Notes under the pieces: generated by a model
Told to the model about the DNA's origin: nothing
Databases searched by the model: none
What the model saw: only the letters and a program-made list of their open reading frames with translations
DNA from: Methanomassiliicoccales archaeon
GTDB taxonomy: Archaea; Thermoplasmatota; Thermoplasmata; Methanomassiliicoccales; Methanomethylophilaceae
DNA: 14,726 nt
Reading direction: 5' to 3'
Assembly (NCBI GenBank): GCA_900767505.1
Contig: CAAFZG010000090.1
Span: 1-14,726, forward strand
Part shown: in pieces, positions 13,666-14,726 of the stretch
Position numbering within the stretch: position 1 is the first letter of the stretch
Layout: every line of letters begins with the position of its first letter
Position numbers and translations under genes: made by a program

Positions 13666-14726
13666 ATGGAAGAGTGGATAGCTCAGAACCTGGACAAGGC
13701 CGAGCCGCTGGCGAAACTCGGACTCTGCGACCACTGTCTGGGCCGCATGTTCGGCAAGATCGGAACGGGCATGACCAACGACCTCAGAGGGAGCATGATA
13801 CGCGAAGCCCTCGAGGAGGACGGGATCGAAGCTCCGGCAGACGACTTCTGCCCCCTGTGCGAGAACATCTTCGAGCTCCTCCCCAGGTTCGCGGAGGCCG
13901 CCGCCGAGTCCATCACACCCATAGAATCCGATAACTTCCTGATAGGGACCAGGGTCGAGCCCGAGATAGCCCAGAAGGAGAAGGAGATGTGGGCGGAGTA
14001 CGGGCTGGAGAACGCCGAGCCCCTGAAGGCCGAGCTGAACAGGGAGATCGGGAAGATCGCGCTTCCCATGATCCACCGCCCGGTGGAGTTCAAGAACCCC
14101 CAGGTCGTCGCCTGCGTGGACACCCGCTTCGCGGATGTGTCCGTGGACATCGCCCCGCTCTTCATAGCCGGCCGCTACAACAAGTACAGCCGCGAGATCC
14201 CCCAGACCATATGGCCGTGCAGGGTCTGCCACGGAAAGGGATGCGATCACTGCCACGGAAAGGGCAAGATGTACGAGACCTCCGTCCAGGAGATCATCGG
14301 AGACGTAGCGCTGGAGATGACCGGAGGGAAGGAGCACTTCTTCCACGGCATGGGCCGCGAGGACATAGACGCGTGCATGCTCGGAGACGGAAGGCCCTTC
14401 GTGCTCGAGATCAGCGATCCCAAGGTCAGACACATAGACCTCGACGAGCTGAAAAAGAGGGCCGACAACGAATTGGCCGCATTCCAGGATTTACATTTCG
14501 TGCAGCGCGAGGCCGTCGAGCGGTATAAAGAGGCCGCAGCGGACAAGGTATATCATGTTCACGTGCTTGCAAATAGCAAGATTAATAAAGAGGCAGTAGT
14601 TGAGGTCTCCTTATCGTTCAAGGACGTCAGTATAGACCAGAGGACTCCACGCAGGGTCGAGCACAGAAGGGCCGACCTTGTGAGAAAGAGGAAGATCCAT
14701 TGGGTCAAGGCGGATGCGATAACGGA
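13666..14726 (+). CDS. pus10: tRNA pseudouridine synthase Pus10, 3' end cut by the window
   Basis: The first 353 residues of Pus10, which makes pseudouridine 54 and/or 55 in the tRNA T loop in archaea, in place of TruB. The N-terminal zinc site is formed by C21/C24 (CDHC) and C62/C65 (CPLC). A THUMP-like region follows. C185-C188 and C193-C196 form a second CxxC pair (WPCRVCHGKGCDHCHGKG), and then comes the synthase signature GREDIDACMLGDGRPF with G230 and the likely catalytic Asp in GRED (D233). The segment RRVEHRRADLVRKRKI lies near the cut. Archaeal Pus10 is usually around 400 residues or more, so several dozen C-terminal residues lie outside. The SD-like GAGGGA at 13654-13659 supports the start. 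The frame is unbroken to the edge. Confidence 0.94.
   Translation, partial: MEEWIAQNLDKAEPLAKLGLCDHCLGRMFGKIGTGMTNDLRGSMIREALEEDGIEAPADDFCPLCENIFELLPRFAEAAAESITPIESDNFLIGTRVEPEIAQKEKEMWAEYGLENAEPLKAELNREIGKIALPMIHRPVEFKNPQVVACVDTRFADVSVDIAPLFIAGRYNKYSREIPQTIWPCRVCHGKGCDHCHGKGKMYETSVQEIIGDVALEMTGGKEHFFHGMGREDIDACMLGDGRPFVLEISDPKVRHIDLDELKKRADNELAAFQDLHFVQREAVERYKEAAADKVYHVHVLANSKINKEAVVEVSLSFKDVSIDQRTPRRVEHRRADLVRKRKIHWVKADAIT

Noticed and set aside
14540..14650. Locally AT-richer patch in Pus10 suggesting an insertion or frameshift
   Set aside because: The reading frame continues unbroken into recognisable Pus10 sequence (RRVEHRRADLVRKRKI), so it is a local codon-use change only.

Overview
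The window is a gene-dense stretch of archaeal chromosome. The archaeal assignment rests on translation factor aIF1A, RIO1 kinase, a Dim2/Pno1-type KH protein, a Pus10 pseudouridine synthase and archease, and on TATA-like boxes placed 25-28 bp before many start codons, as expected for leaderless mRNAs. Moderately high GC, a dockerin-bearing metal-uptake protein and 14 visible stop codons with no TAG (13 TGA, 1 TAA) would fit a methanogen of the Methanomassiliicoccales/Thermoplasmatota. That placement is inference; no methanogenesis gene is present.

Layout. (1) 157-3978, minus strand: a tight operon of an M24 Xaa-Pro-type peptidase, TldD and TldE/PmbA, ending in a hairpin plus T-rich terminator. 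This is a peptide-processing cassette. (2) 4210-7549, plus strand: a complete Fe-siderophore/haem/cobalamin-class ABC importer. Its binding protein carries a dockerin-like pair of calcium loops between the membrane anchor and the ligand-binding domain. The promoter has a perfect 7-3-7 palindrome touching the TATA box, a hairpin separates the binding protein from the permease, and two strong hairpins close the operon. (3) 7645-9214, minus strand: L-aspartate dehydrogenase (NAD synthesis) and an HD-domain phosphohydrolase, each with its own promoter.

(4) 9288-11674, plus strand: archease (divergent from the HD gene, seemingly sharing one AT-rich promoter element), then a two-gene unit made of a formyltransferase-like enzyme with an intact Asn/His/Asp triad and an archaeal HAD-like protein whose nucleophile motif reads NCHG. 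This pair is the least understood part of the window and the best candidate for undescribed biochemistry. (5) 11675-11750, minus strand: tRNA-Glu(UUC) with encoded CCA, meeting the HAD-like gene tail to tail with no spacer. (6) 11964 to the right edge, plus strand: aIF1A, RIO1, KH (Dim2/Pno1-like) and Pus10 (cut by the window end), a tightly packed operon joining translation initiation, small-subunit maturation and tRNA modification.

Intergenic regions are short. The longest are 3979-4209 (two promoters and the operator), 11751-11963 (tRNA and aIF1A promoters, otherwise nothing recognised) and 1-156 (terminator and a possible promoter for a gene beyond the left edge). I saw no insertion sequence, CRISPR array, rRNA or phage gene.
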